A stretch of 64,000 bases of DNA from Streptomyces flaveolus. GTDB taxonomy: Bacteria > Actinomycetota > Actinomycetes > Streptomycetales > Streptomycetaceae. Shown here one piece after another: positions 27,555 through 35,143 of the stretch (the stretch's first letter is position 1; each line of letters begins with the position of its first letter). The notes beneath the pieces were generated by a model. That model was not told where the DNA came from and made no database searches. It worked only from the letters and a program-made list of their open reading frames with translations. A program made the translations under genes and the position numbers. Where the stretch lies: assembly GCF_000716535.1 (NCBI RefSeq), contig NZ_JNWV01000035.1:1-64000 (forward strand), read 5' to 3'.

Positions 27555-28967
27555 GTGCGAATTTCTGACATCCAGCGCTGCGAGGTCCGGCCGGGACGGC
27601 TCGTCGAGTGGACGTTCAGCCCGGCGACCATCACGGCGGCGTCAGCACTGCCGGCGGACCCGCGGCCTCCGGCGTACATCCAGGAGTCACACGTCAGAAC
27701 GGCACGGTCGGTACGCGCAGACGGACTGTTCGTACCGACGTGGCTGGGCACCGCGTTCGACCTGCCGGGCCGAGCCGACCTCGACGCACTCGAACAGGCG
27801 CTGCGCCGCTGGACGGTGCGGCACGAGACACTGCGCAGCGGCTTCCGGTGGGCGGGCGACGAACTGCGCCGGTTCACGCTCGCCGAGAAGGACGTGTCGC
27901 TGCGCCGCGAGGTGATCGGCGACTTCACCGACGCGAAGGCTCTGGTCCGGTACATGCAGGACCGGTTCGACGTCGCGGCGGACGCGCTCGGCTGGCCGAA
28001 CCTCATCTACGCGGCCGTCGTCCGCGACGACTCCACCAGCGTGTACGCGGTGTTCGACCACACCAACGTCGACGCCTACTCCCTCCAGCGTATCCCGGAA
28101 GAAATCCACGACCTGTACACGGCGGACGTCACGGGCCGGCCCACCACCGGTACCTCCGTGGGGAGTTATGTGGACTTCTGCGAACAGGAGCGGGTGGACG
28201 CGGACGGGATCGACGACACACACGCGATCGTCGCGCGCTGGCGGGAGTTCATCAGCCGGTGCGACGGGAGGCTTCCGGAGTTCCCCGTCGACCTCGGCCT
28301 GCGCCCCGGCGGCCCACTGCCGGCCCAGAAGCTGATGTGCGAGCCTCTCCTCGACGCGGACGCGGCCGCCGCCTTCGAGAAGCGCTGCCGACCCCATGGC
28401 GGCAGCCTGGTGGGCCTCCTGGCCGCAACCAGTCTGATCGTCCACGAGCTCGGCGGTCACCCGTACTACCGCACGGTCGTCCCGTTCCACACCCGCCTGA
28501 AGCCCGCTTGGTCGGATTCCGTGGGCTGGTACGTCGGCGGTGCGCCGATCGAGGTGCCCGCGACACGGGACTTCGACGACGCGCTCACCGCCGTCCGCGC
28601 CGAACTGCGGGCGAACCGCTCGCTGGCGCGCATCCCGCTGGCCCGCGTACTTCGCCTGCTCGGCGCGGACTTCCGCCCGACCTCACCCGACATGTACTCG
28701 ATCGTCTCGTACGTGGATGCCCGACTCACTCCTGGCTCGGCCCGCTGGACCGAGAGGAAGGCGTACGGGCTGATCCGGGTGTCGTACGGCGACCAGGTGT
28801 GCGTCTGGGTCAACAGGCTGCACGAAGGGCTGTGGCTCGCCTGCCGTTACCCGGACACCGACGTCGCCTACAAGAACGTACGACGGTACGTCGAGGGACT
28901 GCGGGACCTGATCCTCTCCGCGTCGGTAGCGGACGGCCTCCGGGTCGCGGAGCCGGCTTGCCTCTGA
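27555..28967 (+). CDS. Stand-alone condensation-domain protein
   Basis: A 470-residue protein matching the condensation-domain/acyltransferase superfamily (NRPS C domains, PapA-like enzymes). The core HHxxxDG motif reads Asp168-His169-Thr-Asn-Val-Asp173-Ala174: the catalytic second His and the structural Asp are kept, while the first His is Asp and the Gly is Ala. FALSE-like and DFGWG-like regions are not clear. No adenylation or carrier domain lies nearby. It could esterify or amidate a free acyl acceptor. The GTG at 27555 follows GAAGGAGA. Its 5' flank and neighbours give no pathway. Confidence 0.75.
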   Translation: MRISDIQRCEVRPGRLVEWTFSPATITAASALPADPRPPAYIQESHVRTARSVRADGLFVPTWLGTAFDLPGRADLDALEQALRRWTVRHETLRSGFRWAGDELRRFTLAEKDVSLRREVIGDFTDAKALVRYMQDRFDVAADALGWPNLIYAAVVRDDSTSVYAVFDHTNVDAYSLQRIPEEIHDLYTADVTGRPTTGTSVGSYVDFCEQERVDADGIDDTHAIVARWREFISRCDGRLPEFPVDLGLRPGGPLPAQKLMCEPLLDADAAAAFEKRCRPHGGSLVGLLAATSLIVHELGGHPYYRTVVPFHTRLKPAWSDSVGWYVGGAPIEVPATRDFDDALTAVRAELRANRSLARIPLARVLRLLGADFRPTSPDMYSIVSYVDARLTPGSARWTERKAYGLIRVSYGDQVCVWVNRLHEGLWLACRYPDTDVAYKNVRRYVEGLRDLILSASVADGLRVAEPACL

Positions 28968-29222
28968 CACAACCGCCCCCTCCCCGCCCCCCGTTGACGC
29001 TCGCGCTGCACCTTCACCCGCTCGAGCTCATGTGACACGACGCCCGACACCGAGCGACAACGCCCTGGACCTGCCCGGACATTGGCGAACGCCCGGTTCT
29101 CAGGCCCCTTGTCCCTCGTGACACAGGCGCCCAGCACGGAACACCCCGTTCGTTACTGCTAGTATCGGCTTGGTCACACTAGGCAACTAGCCTCAACGAA
29201 CAAGCAAAGAACCGAGGGTTCC

Positions 29223-29465
29223 ATGCGCAAGCTTCAGCAGGTCGTGATCGCAGCAGTGGCGGCCGGCGGCCTGTCGGCCATCGGCGCCGGCACCGCCATC
29301 GCCGACACCCCCGACGAAGGGCTGCGGGTCACCGACCTCTACCGCCCCTACCAGGAGTGCAGCCCGCAGACGGTGGCCGAGAACGACCTCCCGATCGCCG
29401 TCCTCGGTCTCGCTGACACCATGGACACCACCTGCGGCCAATACAACAACGCCTTCACCGGCTGA
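29223..29465 (+). CDS. Small secreted protein, YQECSPQT family
   Basis: An 80-residue exported protein of unknown function. Residues 1-27 are a signal peptide ([20 protein letters not shown]... ending IADT). The 53-residue mature part has two cysteines, one in RPYQECSPQTV and one near the end (DTTCGQ). The block RPYQECSPQT, a hydrophobic LPIAVLGL stretch and the C-terminal cysteine recur in the protein encoded at 32286-32768, so the two are paralogs. A ribosome site GAGGG precedes the ATG within a leader shared with 32286 and 33227. A terminator follows. Confidence 0.8.
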   Translation: MRKLQQVVIAAVAAGGLSAIGAGTAIADTPDEGLRVTDLYRPYQECSPQTVAENDLPIAVLGLADTMDTTCGQYNNAFTG

Positions 29466-29494
29466 GCCCGGCGGTCATCGCGCGCGACGCTCAC

Positions 29495-29531
29495 GCGGGA
29501 TCCGGCGCGGCCGACCCCCGCAGGATCCCGC
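29495..29531 (+). terminator. Hairpin terminator
   Basis: GCGGGATCC (29495-29503) pairs with GGATCCCGC (29523-29531), 19-base loop, 30 bases after the stop of the 80-residue secreted protein. Confidence 0.5.
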
Positions 29532-29593
29532 TCCCCGGCCGGCCGCCCGAGCGTCGAAGACAGAGCCCGGCGCGGCCGGTGCCCGGGGCGCAC

Positions 29594-29615
29594 GGTGCCC
29601 GACCACCAGGGCACC
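29594..29615 (+). promoter_or_regulatory. 5'-leader hairpin
   Basis: GGTGCCC gaccacca GGGCACC, a 7-base stem with an 8-base loop, ending 23 nt before the ATG at 29639 and separate from the preceding terminator. Confidence 0.45.
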
Positions 29616-29638
29616 CGGACAGAGGGAAAACGCATCAC

Positions 29639-29980
29639 ATGTTCAGCACGAAGAAGATCGTGGCCGCCTCGGGGCTGCTCGGCAGCCTCATCGTGACCTG
29701 CGTCGGCGCCTCCCAGGCGTACGCCGGAAGCGGCCCGGGAACCTGCACCCGGGATCTCCTGGGCGGCCTCACCTGCACACAGCGGATCACGGGTGAGATT
29801 CCCGAAGACGGCGTCATCCCCCACCAGGAGAACTGCCAGAAGGTGGAGCCCCTCACCCTGCCCGCCGCCCTGGGCAACGGCCAGACACGGCTCGGACCCG
29901 AGGTGACCTGCTCCCCCGCCACAAGGGGAGTGCCCGAAAAGACCGACGGCCGACCGGAGTCGCCCAGCCTGTGGCGCTGA
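29639..29980 (+). CDS. Small secreted four-cysteine protein, MFS-KI family
   Basis: A 113-residue exported protein of unknown function. The signal peptide (MFSTKKIVAASGLLGSLIVT, ending AYAG) has an internal Cys. The mature part has four cysteines: PGTCTRD, GLTCTQ, ENCQKV and VTCSPA. The leader and cysteine spacing match the protein at 30757-31101, so these are paralogs that probably form two disulfides outside the cell. AGAGGGAAAA lies before the ATG, and a hairpin lies 23 nt upstream. Confidence 0.75.
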   Translation: MFSTKKIVAASGLLGSLIVTCVGASQAYAGSGPGTCTRDLLGGLTCTQRITGEIPEDGVIPHQENCQKVEPLTLPAALGNGQTRLGPEVTCSPATRGVPEKTDGRPESPSLWR

Positions 29981-30073
29981 TCCCGACAGCCACAGCTCCC
30001 CGACCGACGCCTCACGACGCCTCTACGACATAAGAGGGATCAACGCGACATCTGGAGTGTAGATCCTGAATTA

Positions 30074-30129
30074 CTACTCAACGTCCACATAAGCTCACGT
30101 TGAGTAGTCAGCCAGGCATCGTGCCTGGG
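30074..30129 (+). promoter_or_regulatory. Two hairpins upstream of the 30146 gene
   Basis: First, an 11-base inverted repeat ACTACTCAACG / CGTTGAGTAGT (30074-30084, 30099-30109) with a 14-base spacer, suited to a dimeric regulator or an RNA stem. Second, CCAGGCA tcg TGCCTGG (30113-30129), ending 16 nt before the ATG. Together they make a structured leader. Confidence 0.5.
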
Positions 30130-30145
30130 TCAGAAAGGGTCAAAC

Positions 30146-30430
30146 ATGCGTAAGTTTCAGCGCACTGCAGTCGTAGCGGCGGCGGTCATGGGTCTGTCCG
30201 CCCTCGGTGCCGGGGTCGGCTTCGCCCACGGCGGCGACGACTCGGCGCCGGAGGTCACCGCCGTGGCCAACTCGTCGGCGAACGCCGTGGCCGTCGGTGG
30301 CGGTTACTACGTGCAGCCGCAGGACAAGCACGAGGGCCAGCCGGAGGAGCAGAGGTACGCCGGGCCCGAGGAGGGCTACGGGGACCACGAGGGTGGGGAC
30401 CACGAGGGCGGGGACCACGAGGGCGAGTAA
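30146..30430 (+). CDS. Small secreted His/Glu/Asp-rich protein
   Basis: A 94-residue exported protein of unknown function. The signal peptide (MRKFQRTAVVAAAVMGLSAL, ending GFAHG) resembles the leaders of 29223, 32286 and 33227. The mature part has no cysteine. It contains VANSSANAVAVGGGYYVQPQ and a charged tail with three GDHEG repeats near the C-terminus. The His-Glu repeats could bind a metal; that is inference. AAAGGG precedes the ATG. Confidence 0.7.
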   Translation: MRKFQRTAVVAAAVMGLSALGAGVGFAHGGDDSAPEVTAVANSSANAVAVGGGYYVQPQDKHEGQPEEQRYAGPEEGYGDHEGGDHEGGDHEGE

Positions 30431-30582
30431 AGAAGTAACGGGGCCCCACCCCTCGGCGCCACGGCAACGGGCGCATCGACCTCCTTCGGAAGCCTGATGC
30501 ACATCTCACGAACTCGACGTTCCGGTCTCGCGCCGGCTCGATCCGTTCGGCGGTGTGCCGAGTGACACCCCGTCACGAACTC

Positions 30583-30622
30583 AGCCCGGACGCGCAGCAA
30601 TCCAACGGCGCGCGTCCGGGCT
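30583..30622 (+). terminator. Hairpin terminator
   Basis: AGCCCGGACGCGC / GCGCGTCCGGGCT, a perfect 13-base stem with a 14-base loop, about 150 bases beyond the His/Glu-rich gene. The rest of the 326-base gap 30431-30756 holds no gene. Confidence 0.5.
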
Positions 30623-30691
30623 GCCGCCATCCCGCCTACGCGTTCGGCTCACGGCGCACCCAGGCGCAGGATGATCTGTTCCGACCTTCTC

Positions 30692-30734
30692 AGGCCCGGG
30701 CGCACGCCGGTGAACGGCACAGGCGCCCGGGCCT
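30692..30734 (+). promoter_or_regulatory. 5'-leader hairpin
   Basis: AGGCCCGGGCGC / GCGCCCGGGCCT, a perfect 12-base stem with a 19-base loop, ending 22 nt before the ATG at 30757. It is the strongest of the leader hairpins and distinct from the terminator at 30583-30622. Confidence 0.5.
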
Positions 30735-30756
30735 CCGTCGTAAAGGAAAGCAACAC

Positions 30757-31101
30757 ATGTTCAGTCTGCAGAAGATCGCCACCGTCTCGGGGCTCGTCGG
30801 CGGTCTCGCCCTGGTGTGCGTCGGCGCCGGACACGCCTACGCAGACACGATGCCGGGTGACTGCAAGACCACTGCGCACGGAGGCACCGTCTGCATCCGC
30901 AAGTCCGAGACTCAGATGGACAAGGACGGCACACACACCCTCAAGCAGGAGCAGAACTGCTCGACGGCGGACCGGCCGCGCGTGGTGTTCCCGGAGGACG
31001 AACTGACGGCCAGTGGGTCCGCCAACGTGGGGCAGGTCGTGGACTGCTCCAACAGGGCGGAGCTGCCCAAGGGCTTCAAGAAGCCGCACATCGAGCTCTG
31101 A
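30757..31101 (+). CDS. Small secreted four-cysteine protein, MFS-KI family (paralog)
   Basis: A 114-residue exported protein paralogous to the product of 29639-29980. Leaders share MFS--KI---SGL-G and CVGA--AYA. The mature cysteines lie in PGDCKTT, GTVCIRK, QNCSTA and VVDCSNR, the same order and similar spacing. The remainder is polar and variable. AAAGGAAAG precedes the ATG. It is convergent with the gene at 31261 across a strong hairpin. Function unknown. Confidence 0.75.
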   Translation: MFSLQKIATVSGLVGGLALVCVGAGHAYADTMPGDCKTTAHGGTVCIRKSETQMDKDGTHTLKQEQNCSTADRPRVVFPEDELTASGSANVGQVVDCSNRAELPKGFKKPHIEL

Positions 31102-31206
31102 GGAATACCGGAGACTTCCGGGCCGGGAGCGACCCCGGCCCGGCATTCGGTTTCCGCGGACGTACACTTTTCCACCAATTCGGCCGCATATTCGCCGGAC
31201 AAAAGA

Positions 31207-31247
31207 AATTCCCGGAACCCCGGCCGGTGGCCGGAGTTCCGGGAATT
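31207..31247. terminator. Bidirectional hairpin between convergent genes
   Basis: AATTCCCGGAAC / GTTCCGGGAATT (12-base arms at 31207-31218 and 31236-31247) enclosing a second stem CCGGCC / GGCCGG. On the minus strand the stem is followed by TTCTTTTG, a partial T-run. Confidence 0.7.
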
Positions 31248-31260
31248 GCTGTCCGCTCTA

Positions 31261-31548
31261 CTAGCCGCCGAAGCTGTTGTTGCAACCCATCGTCGAGCCG
31301 ATGTGGGTGGCCTGCGCGCCCGGGTTGCCCTCGCCGTTCAGCAGGTTGCCGCCAAGGCCGTTGCCGATGCCGACCTCGCCGAGGATGTCGAGGTTCAGGT
31401 CGTGCGACGAACAGGTGCTGCTCTGCTTGACGTCGAACTTGTCGCCGCCCTTGCCCCAGCCCTGGTCGGCGTGGGCAGCGCCGGCGCCCAGGAGCCCGAC
31501 GCTCCCGAATGCGGCGACGAGGACGGCAGCCATGCGAAGCTTGTGCAT
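31261..31548 (-). CDS. Small secreted protein, [12 protein letters not shown] family, copy 1
   Basis: A 95-residue exported protein of unknown function. After the signal peptide (ending AHADQ) and a short Gly/Lys-rich stretch comes a core from QSSTCSSHDLNLDILGEVG through [12 protein letters not shown] to STMGCNNS, with one cysteine at each end. Two other copies lie at 31775 and 34110. The core is rich in Gly, Asn and beta-branched residues between two cysteines, a layout like a chaplin domain but without its sequence. GGGAGATGAC precedes the ATG, nearly the same as at copy 2. Confidence 0.8.
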   Translation of the reverse strand: MHKLRMAAVLVAAFGSVGLLGAGAAHADQGWGKGGDKFDVKQSSTCSSHDLNLDILGEVGIGNGLGGNLLNGEGNPGAQATHIGSTMGCNNSFGG

Positions 31549-31696
31549 GTCATCTCCCGTGAAGTGAGGGTGGATGCGATCTACGAGAGACCGACTTTCG
31601 TGCGTTCACGAAGACTGGTACGTCGTTGCGAAAAGCCGGCAACGCGCCGAATCCGAGCGGCTCTCGCCGCAACGGAGGGGCCTGCCTGCGGCTGCG

Positions 31697-31740
31697 AATG
31701 GTCCCGGCACCCTGCTTGACGCTCGGTTGCCGGGACCATT
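31697..31740 (-). terminator. Hairpin terminator
   Basis: AATGGTCCCGGCA / TGCCGGGACCATT, a perfect 13-base stem with an 18-base loop, downstream of the leftward gene 31775-32065. Confidence 0.55.
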
Positions 31741-31774
31741 GGTCGTCCGACGTCTGTCGCGCCGGACAGGACTC

Positions 31775-32065
31775 TTAGAGGGCGCTGTTGTTGCAGCCCA
31801 TCGTCGAGCCGATGTTGGTGGCCTGGGCGCCCGGGTTGCCTTCGCCGTTGAGCCCGTTGCCCAGCAGGCCGTCGAGCAGGCCCACCTCACCGAGGACGTC
31901 GAGGTTCAGGTCGTGCGACTTGCACTGCGAGCTCTGCGTGATCTTGAACTTGTCGCCGTGGTCACCGCCCTTGCCGCCACCCTGGCCCGCGTGGGCCGTG
32001 CCGCTCACGAGTCCGATGGTGCCGAGCGCGGCGACCAGGACGGCAACGTTGCGAAGCTTGCGCAT
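31775..32065 (-). CDS. Small secreted protein, [12 protein letters not shown] family, copy 2
   Basis: A 96-residue exported protein. Signal peptide MRKLRNVAVLVAALGTIGLV ending AHAG, then a Gly/Lys/Asp-rich stretch, then the core [42 protein letters not shown]. It is about four-fifths identical to copy 1 over the core, and the two lie in tandem, so they are a recent duplication. The leader contains a bulged hairpin (32089-32114) 24 nt before the ATG. Function unknown. Confidence 0.8.
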   Translation of the reverse strand: MRKLRNVAVLVAALGTIGLVSGTAHAGQGGGKGGDHGDKFKITQSSQCKSHDLNLDVLGEVGLLDGLLGNGLNGEGNPGAQATNIGSTMGCNNSAL

Positions 32066-32285
32066 GTCATCTCCGAGTGGATGTGGGTGAGTTCGATCTG
32101 TGCGCGATCGACTCGTCTCAGCTACGGGAGACTAATACGAAATACCCCAAAACGGACATCGCCGCGCCGAATCCGCGAACTTCCGACGGCAATGACCCGA
32201 AAGGCCGTACCAGATGCGTGCGACTCCGTCGAATGCGGTTCCGCAGCCCGTGCCGGGCGCCGGGGTGTGTCGGCGTCCGGAAGCG

Positions 32286-32768
32286 CTACTGACGCATCGC
32301 GGTCGCGCTGGCGAGGGAGTTCGCCTGGCTGTTGGCCTGAGTGCACTCGACGCCGTGCGTCTCCGACGCCGCGAGCAGAGCGACCGGGATGTTCGCGTCG
32401 AGCAGCGTCTGCGGGCTGCACTCCTGGTACGGACGGAACAGGTTGTTCTGGTGAACCGGGGCGCCCTGTTGCGACTGCGGGGCCTGCGGGGTGACTTTCG
32501 GACTGATCTGCGGGTTCAACTGCGGGTTGATCTGCGGGGCGATTTCGGTGCCCCGCTGGGGGGGCGCCTGCCGCAGTGCGGGTGAGCCGTACGTCTGCGC
32601 GGTCGCCTGAGATGAGGTGGCCGCGGCAGCCTGGGCGTCCGGCTGTGAAACGGGCGGCGGCACGGCCCCGTTGTAGGCGGGAGTGGCAGCGGAGCTTGGG
32701 CCGGCGCCGACGGCGGACAGACCACCGGCTGCTGCGACGACGAGCGCGACTTGCTGAAGCTTGCGCAT
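32286..32768 (-). CDS. Secreted Gln/Pro-rich protein with C-terminal YQECSPQT domain
   Basis: A 160-residue exported protein. Signal peptide [20 protein letters not shown] ends near residue 28. Residues about 30-105 are Ala/Pro/Gln-rich and include APQINPQLNPQISPKVTPQ. The C-terminal 55 residues match the mature protein of 29223-29465: LFRPYQECSPQT, an IPVALL stretch, then VECTQANSQ. The NPQ block recurs in the protein at 33227, so this protein links two families. The ATG at 32768 follows CCGAGGATTCC. It is divergent from 33227. Confidence 0.8.
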   Translation of the reverse strand: MRKLQQVALVVAAAGGLSAVGAGPSSAATPAYNGAVPPPVSQPDAQAAAATSSQATAQTYGSPALRQAPPQRGTEIAPQINPQLNPQISPKVTPQAPQSQQGAPVHQNNLFRPYQECSPQTLLDANIPVALLAASETHGVECTQANSQANSLASATAMRQ

Positions 32769-33226
32769 GGAATCCTCGGCCCTTCTTGACCTGTGCACGG
32801 AACCTGGTGAATTGCTGATGCGGCAGCACAGTTGTCGCTGTTCTTGCTGCCCTCTCTGCGGCGGCGACGGAGCATCGCGCTTGGCTCCTGAGGAACGAGG
32901 AGGGAACGGACTCAGATACGGGGGCCCCCTAGGGGTCACCCATTTGACCCAAAGGCGCGTGGCCGCAGACGTAATGCCGCCCGTCGGAGCAAACGGGTGA
33001 CGGCTCTCGGGAACCGTGACCACAGCGAGAAGCAGTCGTTCCAACGGGGAGAGGGGCAGCGGCCGTCACCCGGACAAGGGTCGGGGAATTCGCTGTCGGC
33101 TCCGCCGCGCAGTCCGCGTGCTGCTCAGCATTACCGCTGCTGACCGTGCAGTGCGAACAACCGCACCCGCCGCACGCGTGACCGCACTGAAGGCAACGTT
33201 TCAGGTATCGAAGGGCCGAGGGTTTC
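32769..33226. other. Divergent promoter region of two secreted-protein genes
   Basis: This 458-base gap holds the promoters of the divergent 32286 and 33227 genes. A weak hairpin CTGAA / TTCAG (33187-33204) lies 22 nt before the 33227 start. Just before both start codons the same CCGAGG-GTTYC-ATGCGCAAGCTTC type sequence occurs, showing that the leaders are copies. No gene was recognised. Confidence 0.4.
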
Positions 33227-34045
33227 ATGCGCAAGCTTCACAAGGCCGCGCTCGTTGTAGCGGCGGCCGGCGGTCTGTCCGCCATCGGCGTCGGCGTCAG
33301 CCATGCCGACACGCTCGTCGGACCTGGCGGTCCCGCTCCGGCGCCGGCTCCCGAGTATCCCGCTTACCAGACCCCGCCTCCCCAGTACGCACAGCCCGCA
33401 CCGGCCCCTCAGCAGGCCCCGCCTCCCCAGTACGCCGCACCGGCTCCCCAGCAGGCGCCGCCTCAGTACGCACAGCCTGCTCCCCAGCAGGCCCCGCCTC
33501 CCCAGTACGCCGCACCGGCACCCCAGCAGGCCCCGCCTCCCCAGTACGCCGCACCGGCACCCCAGCAGGCCCCGCCCCAGTACGCACAGCCGGCACCCCA
33601 GCAGGCCCCGCCCCAGTACGCACAGCCGGCACCCCAGCAGGCCCCGCCCCAGTACGCACAGCCGGCGCCGCAACAGCAGACCGGCTACGCCACGGCCTCG
33701 GCCACGTCGCTCGGCACGGCACAGGCCTCCTCCACGCCTTACCCGCAGCAGGCCGCTCCCCCGCAGCCGGTCCAAGCCGCTCCCCCGCAGCGGGCGCAGG
33801 TGGTACCCCAGGTCATGCCGCAGGTCATGCCGCAGGTCGCCCCGCAGGTGGCGGTGCCCCAGGCGTTCGCCCCGGAACCTCCGGCGCACGTCGCCCCGCA
33901 GGTGAACCCCCAGGTGAACCCTCAGATCAACCCGCTCCTCAACCCGCAGATCACGCCGGGGAGCGTGCCGGAACTGGCTCCGGTCGGCCTCGGGCAGGTC
34001 GCGGCGCCACCCGTCGGCCAACTGGGGCTTCCCCGGCTCGGCTGA
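33227..34045 (+). CDS. Secreted repetitive Pro/Gln/Ala protein with eight PQYA units
   Basis: A 272-residue exported protein of unknown function. The signal peptide [20 protein letters not shown] ends near residue 28. Residues about 50-150 are eight units of the type [12 protein letters not shown]. After a Thr/Ser spacer come [15 protein letters not shown] and [20 protein letters not shown]. There is no cysteine after the leader and no sorting signal or membrane helix. It looks like an extended, possibly adhesive or matrix polymer. Tyr residues at regular spacing could allow cross-linking; that is inference. The NPQ block is shared with the divergent 32286 protein. Confidence 0.8.
   Translation: MRKLHKAALVVAAAGGLSAIGVGVSHADTLVGPGGPAPAPAPEYPAYQTPPPQYAQPAPAPQQAPPPQYAAPAPQQAPPQYAQPAPQQAPPPQYAAPAPQQAPPPQYAAPAPQQAPPQYAQPAPQQAPPQYAQPAPQQAPPQYAQPAPQQQTGYATASATSLGTAQASSTPYPQQAAPPQPVQAAPPQRAQVVPQVMPQVMPQVAPQVAVPQAFAPEPPAHVAPQVNPQVNPQINPLLNPQITPGSVPELAPVGLGQVAAPPVGQLGLPRLG
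33377..33672 (+). repeat. Tandem coding repeat (PQYA units)
   Basis: Eight imperfect tandem units of about 33-42 bases, each coding P-Q-Y-A-[A/Q]-P-A-P-Q-Q with variable numbers of Pro. The units are nearly identical at the DNA level, so copy number is likely to vary between strains. Confidence 0.85.
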
Positions 34046-34067
34046 CAGCCTCACCGAAATCCCGACC

Positions 34068-34084
34068 CGATCTGGTGCAGATCG
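34068..34084 (+). promoter_or_regulatory. 5'-leader hairpin
   Basis: CGATCTG gtg CAGATCG, a perfect 7-base stem with a 3-base loop, 25 nt before the ATG at 34110. It could also end the transcript of the preceding gene, whose stop is 23 bases upstream. Confidence 0.45.
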
Positions 34085-34109
34085 CGTCCCCTCAACCAAC
34101 GGAGAACCC

Positions 34110-34385
34110 ATGCGCACGTTTCACAAGGCGGTCCTCGTGGGCGCCATCCTCGGCAGTGTCGGCTCCTTCGGCGGCAACGCCGCGTTCGCACACGGTGAGC
34201 CGGGCCACGACCTCGACATCACGCAGGGCATCGAGTGCCGCTCGCACGACATGAACATCGAGGTGATCGGCAGCATCGGTGCGATCACCGGCCTGGCGGG
34301 CAACCTGCTGAACGGTGAAGGCAACCCCGGCGCGCAGCAGAGCCACCTCGGCTCGGACATGGGCTGCAACAGCCAGGCGCTCTGA
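34110..34385 (+). CDS. Small secreted protein, [12 protein letters not shown] family, copy 3
   Basis: A 91-residue exported protein. The signal peptide ends near residue 27 (AAFAHG). The core reads [44 protein letters not shown], with the two flanking cysteines of the family. It is the most divergent of the three copies and lacks the Gly/Lys spacer. GGAG lies before the ATG. It may be cotranscribed with the repeat protein 64 bases upstream. Function unknown. Confidence 0.8.
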   Translation: MRTFHKAVLVGAILGSVGSFGGNAAFAHGEPGHDLDITQGIECRSHDMNIEVIGSIGAITGLAGNLLNGEGNPGAQQSHLGSDMGCNSQAL

Positions 34386-34407
34386 CGGCCTCGCCGCCCT
34401 CTGCCCC

Positions 34408-34482
34408 GGGCACGCACAGACCATTCCGTCGAGACCACGCCATGCCTTCGCGTGTGGCGTGTCTCGTGGTCTGTGCGTGCCC
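34408..34482 (+). terminator. Large nested hairpin terminator
   Basis: A perfect 16-base outer stem (34408-34423 with 34467-34482), with inner stems GAGACCACGCCA / TGGCGTGTCTC, follows the stop of 34110-34385 by about 20 bases. Confidence 0.7.
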
Positions 34483-35143
34483 TTTCCCACGCATGGACGC
34501 CTCCGACCGGACCGCTGCACGGCCGGCGGCCGGATCCCCTCGCGTGTCCCGGCCGCCCGCGACCGCTGTTCGCCGGACGGGGAGCCGCCTTCGTGTTCCG
34601 CGTGCACGTGATTCCCGACGGCCCATCGGCAAGCTCTGCGACCGCGTTCTGCGGTTCCCCGGGACCTTTCAGGGAACGCGGTGCTGTCGTGTACGGCAAT
34701 CGACAGGCTGCTGCGGGGACCGGTCTGCCCGGACCGGCCGGAACGTGTCAGGGCCCCGGAAGTTCTTCGCATGACTTCCGGGGCCCTGACCGAAGGGAAC
34801 GCACCCCTTCAACGACACGGCGCACCTGGAGTCACGCGCCGGTTCCTCCCGCCCTCCGGCGAGCGCGGGCCTGTGGCCGCCGAGCGCTCGTCCCCCTCTC
34901 GGTTCCGCCCGAAGGGGTCTGTCGGCCGGTGGCCGGTCAGCCAGTGGGACAGCGGACGCTTCGTGAGGGCCGCGTAGGCACACGCGGCCCTCGGTCCCGC
35001 AGGGCGGGGCCGGCGCCCGTCGGTGCTTCGGGCACCGGCCCCGGGGCACGTCGCCGGTTCGGAACTGCGGATCCGGGAGAGGGCACAGCGGGCCCGCAGC
35101 ACTGGTCCGAACCGGGGCGTACTCGGCGGACACGGGAGCCGCT
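34483..35143. other. 660-base gap with further strong hairpins, no gene recognised
   Basis: No protein with family features or a credible ribosome site was found. A perfect 17-base stem (34747-34763 with 34774-34790, 10-base loop) and a GC-rich hairpin at about 35008-35044 with TTCGG in its loop are visible. They suggest transcripts end here, or that a structured RNA is made, but no promoter was identified. Confidence 0.4.
34747..34790. terminator. Perfect 17-base hairpin
   Basis: GTCAGGGCCCCGGAAGT pairs fully with ACTTCCGGGGCCCTGAC across a 10-base loop. It may be a bidirectional terminator, but the nearest stops are about 350 bases away on either side. Confidence 0.5.

Noticed and set aside
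33377..33672. CRISPR-like array
   Set aside because: The repeats are tandem coding units without spacers and encode PQYA peptides in frame.
33016..34254. 412-residue frame overlapping the PQYA-repeat gene
   Set aside because: Repeats give open frames in all phases; only the 33227 frame has a signal peptide and matches paralogs.
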